Part shown: positions 36,655 through 44,304 of the stretch, piece by piece
Layout: the number at the start of each line of letters is the position of its first letter
Position numbering within the stretch: position 1 is the stretch's first letter
From: Planctomycetota bacterium
Lineage (GTDB): Bacteria > Planctomycetota > Planctomycetia > Pirellulales > Pirellulaceae
Assembly (NCBI GenBank): GCA_026692845.1
Contig: JAPLNM010000089.1
Coordinates: 62,001 to 126,000 of the forward strand
Direction of reading: 5' to 3'
Length of the DNA stretch: 64,000 nt
Made by a program: the position numbers and the translations under genes
The notes under the pieces: model-generated
Databases searched by the model: none
Told to the model about the DNA's origin: nothing
The model's input: the letters and a program-made list of their open reading frames with translations, nothing else

Positions 36655-36682
36655 GATCGATTGGGGACAATCGATCTACCAT
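36655..36682 (-). repeat. 28-bp palindromic dispersed repeat, copy 2
   Basis: Inverted copy of 6548-6575, identical over 28 bp. The 9-bp palindrome GATCGATTG / CAATCGATC here encloses GGGA. It lies between the PEP-CTERM terminator and the M4-like gene. Confidence 0.75.
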
Positions 36683-36822
36683 GACGATTGAGCTTTTCGC
36701 TTTTCTTAAGCTTTGGGGACCGTTTTTTGACTCGGATCATCGTGTCAAAATACTGGCGAACGGTGGAAATAAGGATTAAAATCCGATCGTCGATCTCAGC
36801 CTGGAGCTTCGGAGCTTGAACC

Positions 36823-38583
36823 TTGAATGCGAAAAAATCCAATCGGTCGAAATCCCAAGCCGAAAGCTCAAAGGTTTCTCTTAATAAAGAGGAGCGGATA
36901 AGTCTCTATACGCAGTCGGATCAACTTCCTAAATCCTTGCGGGAGAAAATCAATTATTTGGAACTCCCTACGAGTTTCGATGATCCGTTTCTCCTGGATC
37001 CGTCCTCGGATCGTCGATCGATCGACACGATTCTCGCTCCCTGGGAACCGAATCTCGCAGACGGTCCAACCAGCTCTCGCTTCGCGGTCGTCGATTACGA
37101 CAACGACGAGGAAACCGTAGAAGCGCCGGCGCAATGGCTACAAGACCCAAGGCAATTCGAAACCCAGAGCCAACTTGGGAGCGACCAAGTTAGCATTTGG
37201 GCACTGCTCCAGCGGGCGCTGGAAATGTTCCAACATGGAAACGCGCTCGGCCGAGTCATTCCATGGGCTTTCGAAGGAAGCCGACTGATTCTGGTCCCCC
37301 ATGCCGGCTACGATCAGAACGCTTACTACGATCGCCAGAGCAAGTCGCTGCAGTTCTATTACTACGCGAATGCTCAGGGCCAGATCGAATACACCTGCCG
37401 ATCGATCCATATCGTTGCTCACGAATTCGGTCATGCTTTGCTCGATGGAATTCGCCCGAGACTCTTCGCAAGTCCCTCCTTGGAATCGAACGCATTCCAC
37501 GAATTTTTTGGCGACCTGAGCGCTTTGATTGTGTGTCTGCATGACAAGGAACTCAGGCAACAGTCTGCCAAGGCGACCAACGGCGAGTTCGAGAACGCCA
37601 GTGATTATCAGCAATTGGCGGAAAGGTTTGGAGAAGCACTCGCGGGCCGGCCGTATCTGCGATCTTTCAAGAACCAGCAAACCATCAAAAGCATGGCGGG
37701 AACCACAAGCCATCACGATCTGTCCGAAGTTCTTTCCGGAGCGATCTTCGATATTCTGACCGGGATGGGAAAGAGATGGAACCAAAGCAGAAACGGGAAG
37801 AACCGAACACCGAACCAAGTCTTTTGGCACGCGACCAATACCCTACGTCGGCTGACACTCCAATCGCTCGATTTGCTCCCACCGGTCGACATCACTTTTC
37901 GCGATTATGCCTTCGCGATATGCCGATGGCACCAACTGTGCGATCCTGGCGATAGCAGCCAATGGATCTCTGTTATCTCCAAAGCCTTCAAAGCCCGAGG
38001 CATTTTTGACCAACTCGATGTTCAGGCCCTTGCCGACTCGGATCGATTCATTTTGGAAACACAGTATGGCGAAAATCGGAATCCGTCGCCGGATGGCTCT
38101 GAGGCTCGGCTCAATGCCATCGAGCGAGCTAGGAACTTCGAACGCCTCATGTACCGCCCGCGTCGGCTATCGATAACTCGCAGGATCGAGCAAATCGTCG
38201 AGTCTCCCGAGTCGGCTTACCGACTCCTGGACGACAATCGCCAAGAATTACTAATTCCCTCGAACTGCGATTTTACGGTCATCGAACTGTACGAAACGGA
38301 CAAACTCGATGAAAGCAATCGGCCTTTAGGAAAGCAGTTCGTCCTGCAGTATCTTTGGGACGAAGATGTCGAACTCATCGGCGAGCGTTTCGGTGAATAC
38401 CAATCCCAGCGAACCGCGATGCCCTGTGGAGGAACGCTGGTGCTTGACAATTCAGGGAACATTCTCAGTTGGTCGGCAAAACCAGGTTCGCAACCTTATT
38501 CGGATCGGCCCATTGGCCCCGATAGTAACAAGAACCCCGAGAACCCCGAGAACCCCGAGAAGTCCGACGCGAGAAGCTTCTAG
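36823..38583 (+). CDS. M4-like gluzincin metallopeptidase
   Basis: 586 residues starting with TTG 36823, with GGAG 8 bp upstream and no nearby in-frame ATG. No signal peptide or membrane segment: the N-terminus is MNAKKSNRSKSQAESSK. The zinc site is H200-E-F-G-H204 (IVAHEFGHALLD), with a probable third ligand E227 and D231 in NAFHEFFGDL, the ExxxD of M4-type gluzincins. The substrate is unknown. It is the first gene of a three-gene set with a metallo-beta-lactamase and a DUF2235 hydrolase. The C-terminus is odd: three PEN-type repeats (AACCCCGAG units), then a stop, while the next frame continues as coding-like sequence. Confidence 0.85.
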   Translation: MNAKKSNRSKSQAESSKVSLNKEERISLYTQSDQLPKSLREKINYLELPTSFDDPFLLDPSSDRRSIDTILAPWEPNLADGPTSSRFAVVDYDNDEETVEAPAQWLQDPRQFETQSQLGSDQVSIWALLQRALEMFQHGNALGRVIPWAFEGSRLILVPHAGYDQNAYYDRQSKSLQFYYYANAQGQIEYTCRSIHIVAHEFGHALLDGIRPRLFASPSLESNAFHEFFGDLSALIVCLHDKELRQQSAKATNGEFENASDYQQLAERFGEALAGRPYLRSFKNQQTIKSMAGTTSHHDLSEVLSGAIFDILTGMGKRWNQSRNGKNRTPNQVFWHATNTLRRLTLQSLDLLPPVDITFRDYAFAICRWHQLCDPGDSSQWISVISKAFKARGIFDQLDVQALADSDRFILETQYGENRNPSPDGSEARLNAIERARNFERLMYRPRRLSITRRIEQIVESPESAYRLLDDNRQELLIPSNCDFTVIELYETDKLDESNRPLGKQFVLQYLWDEDVELIGERFGEYQSQRTAMPCGGTLVLDNSGNILSWSAKPGSQPYSDRPIGPDSNKNPENPENPEKSDARSF

Positions 38584-38805
38584 AGGATCTTGCAAATCAA
38601 ATCTCGCAAGGTGATATCGGGAGTATCGTCGGGACTGCCTTTGGGATTCTCGGACGTGGTGTTCCGCCATTGATTGCCCAGACGATGCCCGATGGGTCGA
38701 TCCGGTTTGAACGCACCCCTCAAGGTCATTTCGCCGATCGGCATCTTGGAAATCATGATCACGACTCGGACTCGCTTGGAGAATGTCCATGGAAGCTAAG
38801 CTACT
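38584..38805 (+). other. Coding-like tail of the M4-like gene in the -1 frame
   Basis: The frame one base earlier than the peptidase frame is open from before 38560 to the TAG at 38803-38805. It reads like a folded protein end: EKLLEDLANQISQGDIGSIV, then GTAFGILGRGVPPLIAQ, RFERTPQGHFADRHLG and SDSLGECPWKLSY. There is no start codon for it, so it would need a frameshift from the peptidase gene or reflects a one-base deletion. It ends just inside the next gene, as coupled genes often do. Confidence 0.5.
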
Positions 38806-40213
38806 AGTTCGGGCCTACAACGTTGGGTTTGGCGATTGCATCTATGTTCGGATCCCGAGCCGACATGGGGGATTCCATATCCTGATCGATTGTGGAACGT
38901 TGGGGAATATCAAGCTCCTAAGGCAGGCGATCGAACATCTCAAAAGCGAGCTTCCCGAAGCGGATGTGCCGGGCACAAAGAGGCTTGATCTGATCGTTGC
39001 GACCCATCGGCACGCCGACCATTTGAAAGGCTTCGAGGCAGCTTGGTTTCAAGACATCCAAGTCCGAAATATTTGGATCAGCGTCGGCATGGACCCTGCC
39101 CACCCGCAGGCTGAGAAAGTCCGGCAGGTTCGGTCTTTGGCACAATCCAGTATGGGCAAGCTACTAGCCAGCGGCCAACGGCTCGACGGGGATGTTGCTC
39201 AACTCGCATCCTTTTTCGGCGCATCGAACGAAAACGCCGAAAAGCTGATCCTCGAAACGCTACCGAAAAAGAATCGGATTGAGCCCAAGTTTGTTCATAG
39301 CGGCATGAATGCCAAAGAGTTGGGATTGGAAAATCTGCCCTCTAGCACGTCGATCGATGTCTTGGGTCCCGAGAAGGACATCGATCATTATTATTTAGGC
39401 AAGCAGGCTGACGGGTTGCTCCGACGGTTTTCATCTGGTTTTGCCAAGGCTCGATCCGAGCCGACGCGGGTCGATCCGTCCGATCCGTCCGATCCGTCCG
39501 CACCGATCCCCACGATCCCGAAGAACATCAGTCGTGGAGATTTCGAAAAGCTTCGCTCTCGCATCGCGTCCAACGGCTTGGAATTTGCCCGAATGGAGTC
39601 CTCGATCCAAAACAACCTGAGCGTCGTCTTGATGATCACCTGGCGAAAGCGCAGACTGTTGTTTGTGGGAGATGCCGAGTGGAACGGCGAATACTTAGAG
39701 GGCAAGCGAAACGGGAGTTGGAACGTGATGTGGGAGAAGCATTACGAAAAGCATTTGTGCGAGCCGATCGATTTCCTCAAGGTCGGTCATCACGGTAGCG
39801 CCAACTCGACCCCTTGGATCATGGACGAAACGAAGCGCAAGAAATCCCAAGCGGATGTCGGTATCGGGAGTCTCTTGGACACGTTGCTACCTGTGCACAG
39901 GCGGGGTAAATCCAAGGCCAGCGCCATTATCTCGACGGAGCGGCGTCGCGAACCGACGATTCCCGATGGAAGGTTGTTACTCGAGCTCGCAAGACGCGTC
40001 GGGAGTGTTCGCAATTACGCCGAGAGCCTGCAGAACCTGGGGATCGATCCGAGCACGATTTGGGAGAGGAACGCAAAGTCTTCGGAGGATCTCTACAAGG
40101 ATCGAGAGAAGCCTTATTTGTCTAGTCCGCAGCCTTTGCGAACCGATCTTGAGGCCGAGCTATCGGAGATTGGGCAACGGTATCTTGAGGTGGAGTTTGA
40201 GCCTGGCGACTAA
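38789..40213 (+). CDS. ComEC-type metallo-beta-lactamase fold protein
   Basis: 474 residues from ATG 38789 (GGAG 7 bp upstream; ATG 38783 is possible). The MBL metal motif is H73-R-H75-A-D77-H78 in ATHRHADHLKGF. LLFVGDAEWNG and IDFLKVGHHGSANSTPW follow, the pattern of the ComEC/Rec2-type MBL domain, but without the competence membrane helices. A Ser/Asp/Pro linker encoded by 9-bp repeats (GATCCGTCC) lies near 39473-39500. The long C-terminal region (about 330-474) is Arg/Ser-rich and unassigned. No signal peptide is seen. The gene lies between the M4-like peptidase and the DUF2235 hydrolase. Confidence 0.85.
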   Translation: MEAKLLVRAYNVGFGDCIYVRIPSRHGGFHILIDCGTLGNIKLLRQAIEHLKSELPEADVPGTKRLDLIVATHRHADHLKGFEAAWFQDIQVRNIWISVGMDPAHPQAEKVRQVRSLAQSSMGKLLASGQRLDGDVAQLASFFGASNENAEKLILETLPKKNRIEPKFVHSGMNAKELGLENLPSSTSIDVLGPEKDIDHYYLGKQADGLLRRFSSGFAKARSEPTRVDPSDPSDPSAPIPTIPKNISRGDFEKLRSRIASNGLEFARMESSIQNNLSVVLMITWRKRRLLFVGDAEWNGEYLEGKRNGSWNVMWEKHYEKHLCEPIDFLKVGHHGSANSTPWIMDETKRKKSQADVGIGSLLDTLLPVHRRGKSKASAIISTERRREPTIPDGRLLLELARRVGSVRNYAESLQNLGIDPSTIWERNAKSSEDLYKDREKPYLSSPQPLRTDLEAELSEIGQRYLEVEFEPGD

Positions 40214-40262
40214 CGGGCTTGGTGATGGAACCTAAGCCGTAGAAAGGACGGAAAACGACACC

Positions 40263-41375
40263 ATGAAGCGATTGGTTCTTTGTGCCGATGGGACTTGGAA
40301 TAACCGAGATCATTTGATTGACGCCAAGACGAATCGACGCCACCCGACGAACGTGACGAAGCTAGCCAGGGCCGTATTGCCAAGGGCCGGCGATGGTACC
40401 CATCAGGTGGTTTACTATCTGGAGGGATTGGGAATCAAGGAAAAGGACGAAGGTTTTTCGAGGCACTACTTGCATGCAGCCACCGGGCAGGGGCTCAAAG
40501 CAAATGTAAGAGCCTTGTATCGTTTCTTGTTGTACAACTATTCGCCAGGGGATGAGCTTTATTTTTTCGGATTCAGTCGTGGCGCTTACACAGTCAGAAC
40601 CTTAGCTGGGTTCATGAACTATGCCGGATTGGTGCAAAAGGACGGAGATTACTATGTGCCCGAGCTGTACCGCTGTTACGACTTTCGTGTCCCGGAGGGG
40701 AGTTTGGAATGGAATCGAGTATTTAGCAAAGTTGGGGATCGCAGCGCCTGTCCTGAGATCAAGATGATCGGTGCATGGGATACAGTTGGTTCATTGCAGG
40801 ATGCGGCGCATCACGATGTCGGGCTCAACGAGTCGATCAAGCATGCGTATCAGGCGTTAGCCATCGATGAGCGACGGGTGGATTTCAAGCCCGTGTTATG
40901 GCAAAGACCCGAGGATTGGAACGGGGAGTTGGAGCAAACTTGGTTTGCCGGCGCGCATGCGAATGTGGGCGGGAGTTACAACCCGGATGGATTAGCCAAC
41001 GAGGCGTTGCATTGGATGTCCGAGCGTGCCGAAAGATTGGGATTGGAGTTCGACTGGAAATATCTGGATCATTTCCGACCTTGTTTCGATTCGTGGCTCA
41101 ACGACGAAGCGAAAACTTGGGATTGGCTCTGGGGGTATCACACGCGCTGCATTGCCCAGCGGAGTGACACAGGTGAGACGCTGCATCCATCGGTCATCGA
41201 TCGGATGAGTTTATCCGAGAGTGATTTTTGTCTAGACTCCACCGGCAATCGGCTCGAGCAAAGGAAGTATGCTCCGAAGAACTTGATAAGTGTGATCGAT
41301 CAGCTTAAGGTGTCTCGGACCGAGCGACGGAAGAGTGCTCGGGCCTGCGGTCTATGGCGTTATCGCAGCAGCTAG
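40263..41375 (+). CDS. DUF2235 (Tle1-like) alpha/beta hydrolase
   Basis: 370 residues from ATG 40263 (AAAGGACGG upstream). It belongs to the DUF2235 family, which includes Tle1 phospholipase effectors of type VI secretion. Blocks: LVLCADGTWNNRD, NVTKLARAVLP, YYLEGLG, the nucleophile motif GFSRGAYTVRTLAGF (S105 in GFSRGA), KMIGAWDTVGSL, and WFAGAHANVGGSY with the likely catalytic Asp/His region. No signal peptide. No VgrG, PAAR or immunity gene is nearby, so a T6SS effector role is unlikely here. It is the last gene of the three-hydrolase set. Confidence 0.88.
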   Translation: MKRLVLCADGTWNNRDHLIDAKTNRRHPTNVTKLARAVLPRAGDGTHQVVYYLEGLGIKEKDEGFSRHYLHAATGQGLKANVRALYRFLLYNYSPGDELYFFGFSRGAYTVRTLAGFMNYAGLVQKDGDYYVPELYRCYDFRVPEGSLEWNRVFSKVGDRSACPEIKMIGAWDTVGSLQDAAHHDVGLNESIKHAYQALAIDERRVDFKPVLWQRPEDWNGELEQTWFAGAHANVGGSYNPDGLANEALHWMSERAERLGLEFDWKYLDHFRPCFDSWLNDEAKTWDWLWGYHTRCIAQRSDTGETLHPSVIDRMSLSESDFCLDSTGNRLEQRKYAPKNLISVIDQLKVSRTERRKSARACGLWRYRSS

Positions 41376-41412
41376 GTTCCATCGCGGTTGGACTTGCCAT
41401 GAATACCTTGGT

Positions 41413-42894
41413 TCAGCGGTTGCTTACCACGAAGATTTGGGAGGCTTGGGCATACAAGGTCCACGAGCCTTGGGCCCATTGATCCTGAGGCATCTCGAAG
41501 GATTCGTCGCTCCAAAGATTTTTCCATGTATCGGTGGATTTCGCCCCGAGCCATTCCGGGATTTGGATTCGACCTTGGGCGTCGTGGTCGGCCATGTTCA
41601 CCGCACATACGACCACTTGTCCGGTATTGGACTCGTGCCAGACCCAAGCCAATAAGCAATCCGAGCTCCAGTTCTCGTCCCAAGCCCGCTCGACGTTCAG
41701 CAGCTCCCAATCCCCTTGATGGAAGATCGGATCTTTTAACAACGTGACGAGCTTGTTGTAAAAAAACGCGATCGACTCATCGGCCGTTTCATCGGGGCCA
41801 CGGACCAGGTGCGGCGATACCTTGATCCGATTGCCTTGCCACTGCCCATGGTGGAAGAACCTTAAGCCCGGAGACAGGTACGTAGCGATAGCTGCGGGTC
41901 GATGCAGATCCCAGTCCATTGCGCTGGCGCATCGAGGTTCGTCGTGGTTCTCAAGAAACCGCGCCAGCTTCGATTGGTAAGCGATATCTGCCTTCAGGTG
42001 ATTGCGAACTCCGGCGTAATCGCGGTCCTTCAATCGATCGTAAAGCCGTTTGTCGTAGCAGTAATCAAATCCGTCTTCTTGCAACTCCCATTCCATATCC
42101 CAATAGACCTCGGCCAGGAACTCAAAGCCTTGATGGCGAGCCTTGACCGCTTGGATCGCAGGCCCCCAAAACGCTTGCATCGTCCGCCCCCAAGTTCGCT
42201 CGAAGACTCTAGGAGTCAATAGCATCGCCATATCGCATCGGACCGCATCGCATTGTTCGGCTACCGAGAGCAGCGTGTTTTGCATTTGCATTCCCAGATC
42301 GCGGTTCGAATAATCCAGTTGCACCGTATCGGACCAACCGGCAAAGTAGGGATCGCGTCCATGAGCAAAGATTTTGCCTGAGGTTTCGTCAAGGAAATAA
42401 TTTTGGGGCTGCTCGGCAAGTAGCTCTTGGGTGCCTTCGATCAGATACTCCGGGTGAGAGCTAAGCCATGGATGATCGAGCCCCATATGGTTTGGGACAA
42501 AGTCGAGCATCAAGCGAATGCCTAACTTAGACAATCGCTCGCGCAGTTTCTTCAAGGACTTCGCTCCGCCGATGGGGTCAGAAACGCGATACTCAGCGAT
42601 GGCAAATCCCGAACCGCCGATGTCTTGGGGTTGTAAATCCGGCAGAGTTTGCTCGAAGTGACGCAAGCACTCGGGATTGTTTTGCGATTCTTTTTGGGAG
42701 CGAGGACCTGTGGTCCATACGCTCAGCAACCAGAGGATCTCGACTCCGTGCTCGGCAAGATCATTCAAGAAAGAGTCTGGGATATCCGCAAGAGTCGCCC
42801 AGCGGCCTAAGCGGCTGGAGAGTTGGGTAAGAAAAACCCGCGTGTTGAGCTGGTAGAGAACCGGATGAGATCGCATAGCATGGTTCCAGGGCAT
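41413..42894 (-). CDS. GH13 alpha-amylase family enzyme
   Basis: Cytosolic glycoside hydrolase or transglycosylase of family GH13, 493 residues from ATG 42894 (a GTG at 42903 and ATG 42876 are alternatives). The four conserved regions are present: DFVPNH 131-136, nucleophile D221 in DAVRCDMAML, acid/base E262 in AEVYWDMEW, and NHD 316-318 in ENHDEPR. There is no signal peptide. Substrate specificity cannot be told. The gene lies 34 bp downstream of trmD on the same strand, so probably on the ffh-rpsP-trmD transcript or one shared with trmD. It converges on the DUF2235 gene with a 37-bp gap. Confidence 0.9.
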   Translation of the reverse strand: MPWNHAMRSHPVLYQLNTRVFLTQLSSRLGRWATLADIPDSFLNDLAEHGVEILWLLSVWTTGPRSQKESQNNPECLRHFEQTLPDLQPQDIGGSGFAIAEYRVSDPIGGAKSLKKLRERLSKLGIRLMLDFVPNHMGLDHPWLSSHPEYLIEGTQELLAEQPQNYFLDETSGKIFAHGRDPYFAGWSDTVQLDYSNRDLGMQMQNTLLSVAEQCDAVRCDMAMLLTPRVFERTWGRTMQAFWGPAIQAVKARHQGFEFLAEVYWDMEWELQEDGFDYCYDKRLYDRLKDRDYAGVRNHLKADIAYQSKLARFLENHDEPRCASAMDWDLHRPAAIATYLSPGLRFFHHGQWQGNRIKVSPHLVRGPDETADESIAFFYNKLVTLLKDPIFHQGDWELLNVERAWDENWSSDCLLAWVWHESNTGQVVVCAVNMADHDAQGRIQIPEWLGAKSTDTWKNLWSDESFEMPQDQWAQGSWTLYAQASQIFVVSNR

Positions 42895-42928
42895 AAGATC
42901 CACGAATGGGCGTTTCGCAGTCTCCAGT

Positions 42929-43666
42929 CTAGTCCGCTGAATCCGTCGTTGCGTCAGTCTCCGAAGATCGATCGAGCAAATCCGAACGGATTTCGCGGGT
43001 GCGTTGCTCGGATTGCGCGGCTCGCCATGCAGCGATTTTGCCGTGGTCTCCGCTCAGGAGCACCTCCGGGACACTCGCTCCGCGAAATTCAGGAGGACGG
43101 GTGTATTGAGGGAATTCCAGGATGCGATTGCCTCGTGAGAATGAGTCGTCCCAACTGCTTTGTTCGTCCCCTAGAACGCCCGGGATCAGTCGGATCGCAG
43201 CATCGATGACGATCATCGCAGCAACCTCGCCACCATTGAGAACAAAGTCGCCGACACTCAGTTCCGTAGGCTTGAGAATCTCGACGACGCGATGGTCGAA
43301 GCCTTCGTAGCGACCGCACAAAAGGATCAACCGGCCTTGAGGAGCCATCTGTTCGACGATCGTTTGATCGAGCCTACGGCCCTGTGGGGTCAGCAATACC
43401 AGTTCCGCAGGTCTCGTGTCGATCTCTCGTAGGGATTCGACACAGCGTACGACAGGTTCGACGCAAATAAGCATGCCAGGTCCGCCCCCATAGGGTCGGT
43501 CGTCGATCTTGTGGTGTTTCGGATCGACCGACCAATCTCTGAGGTTGTGGATGCAAATCTCGATGAGCCCTTTGTCGATGGCCTTGGCCAAGAGACTTTG
43601 GGTCAAGTACCCGGAGAAGATTTCCGGGAAGAGCGTCACGACATCGATCCGCAGGGAGGCTTGCAT
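42929..43666 (-). CDS. trmD: tRNA (guanine-N1)-methyltransferase
   Basis: Makes m1G37 in tRNAs with G at position 36, using S-adenosylmethionine, preventing frameshifting. 245 residues from ATG 43666 (MQASLRIDVVTLFPEIFSGYL); the frame is open upstream to 43792 but lacks the family N-terminus. Trefoil-knot SPOUT motifs are clear: DDRPYGGGPGML, LLCGRYEGFDHRVVE and LSVGDFVLNGGEVAA. The C-terminal domain is RGASVPEVLLSGDHGKIAAWR. It follows rpsP, with a terminator in between, and precedes the GH13 gene. Confidence 0.95.
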   Translation of the reverse strand: MQASLRIDVVTLFPEIFSGYLTQSLLAKAIDKGLIEICIHNLRDWSVDPKHHKIDDRPYGGGPGMLICVEPVVRCVESLREIDTRPAELVLLTPQGRRLDQTIVEQMAPQGRLILLCGRYEGFDHRVVEILKPTELSVGDFVLNGGEVAAMIVIDAAIRLIPGVLGDEQSSWDDSFSRGNRILEFPQYTRPPEFRGASVPEVLLSGDHGKIAAWRAAQSEQRTREIRSDLLDRSSETDATTDSAD

Positions 43667-43673
43667 AGAACCA

Positions 43674-43708
43674 GGGGTCAGGAGTCTGGAGTCAGGAGTC
43701 AGGGGTCT
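43674..43708. repeat. GGGTCAGGAGTCTGG-type short repeat
   Basis: About 35 bp of irregular GGGGTCAGGAGTC / TGGAGTCAGGAGTC units in tandem, directly upstream of trmD. Such degenerate 'GTCAGGAGTCTGG' arrays are dispersed repeats in many genomes; I cannot assign a function. Confidence 0.6.
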
Positions 43709-43777
43709 GAACAAGGTTCTGCTGGGTTGTCGGGTGAATTTGGCAAGGTCGCAAACCAGCGAATTTCGAACCGCAAA

Positions 43778-43811
43778 CGAAAAAAGCGGCAAAGACCATG
43801 TCCTGCCGCTT
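43778..43811 (-). terminator. Rho-independent terminator after rpsP
   Basis: On the minus strand AAGCGGCA pairs with TGCCGCTT around a 12-base loop, followed by six T residues. It lies 38 bp after the rpsP stop, so ffh/rpsP and trmD are probably separate transcripts, unless read-through occurs. Confidence 0.78.
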
Positions 43812-43849
43812 GCTTCTTTTTCTTGCTTCTAAAGCTTACCGCTAAAGGC

Positions 43850-44176
43850 TTACGCCTGAACCGGAACTTTCGCAGGTTTGCCACGGCCCAGGCGAGTGAG
43901 GGCTTCTTGTTGGACGTTGAGGTGCGAGCCGTTGGTACCGTATTTGGTGATGAGGATACGAACGTTGTCGCTGGGCTGTGCTCCGACGCTCAACCAGTAA
44001 TCAATTCGATCCCCTTTGATGATCGCGCGTGCGTCGATCTCACGGCACATCGGGTCGTAGTAACCGAGTTCTTCGAGGACACGGCCGTCGCGTGGGCTGC
44101 GTTGATCGATTGCGCACAGGCGATAGAAAGGTCGACTTTTGCGGCCCAGCCGCTTCATACGAATACGTACCGACAC
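43850..44176 (-). CDS. rpsP: 30S ribosomal protein S16
   Basis: Small-subunit ribosomal protein, 108 residues, starting at GTG 44176 (read MSVRIRMKRLGRKSRPFYRL). The open frame further upstream (44194) lacks the family start. Family blocks: RLGRKSRPFYRLCAIDQRSPRDGRVLEELGYYDP, IIKGDRIDYWLSVGAQPSDNVRILITKYG. The usual length is 80-110 residues and the C-terminal Ala/Pro-rich tail is normal. It lies 129 bp downstream of ffh and upstream of trmD, the classical order. Confidence 0.95.
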   Translation of the reverse strand: MSVRIRMKRLGRKSRPFYRLCAIDQRSPRDGRVLEELGYYDPMCREIDARAIIKGDRIDYWLSVGAQPSDNVRILITKYGTNGSHLNVQQEALTRLGRGKPAKVPVQA

Positions 44177-44304
44177 AGAGAGTTCTCCAAACACGAAATA
44201 AAGTTCAAGGGGATCTAATGATAACGCTTGGCAGGGCCGATGGGGAGAGAAAAACCGCTTCCAAGGCGAAAAAATTGGTCAAACTCGGTTGCAAATTGGG
44301 GGGG

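Noticed and set aside
40263-41375. Type VI secretion effector operon
   Set aside because: The DUF2235 protein is Tle1-like, but no VgrG, PAAR, Hcp or immunity gene lies nearby, so the context does not support T6SS.
43511-44218. Plus-strand frame across trmD and rpsP
   Set aside because: It overlaps two certain genes antisense and has mixed, family-less sequence.
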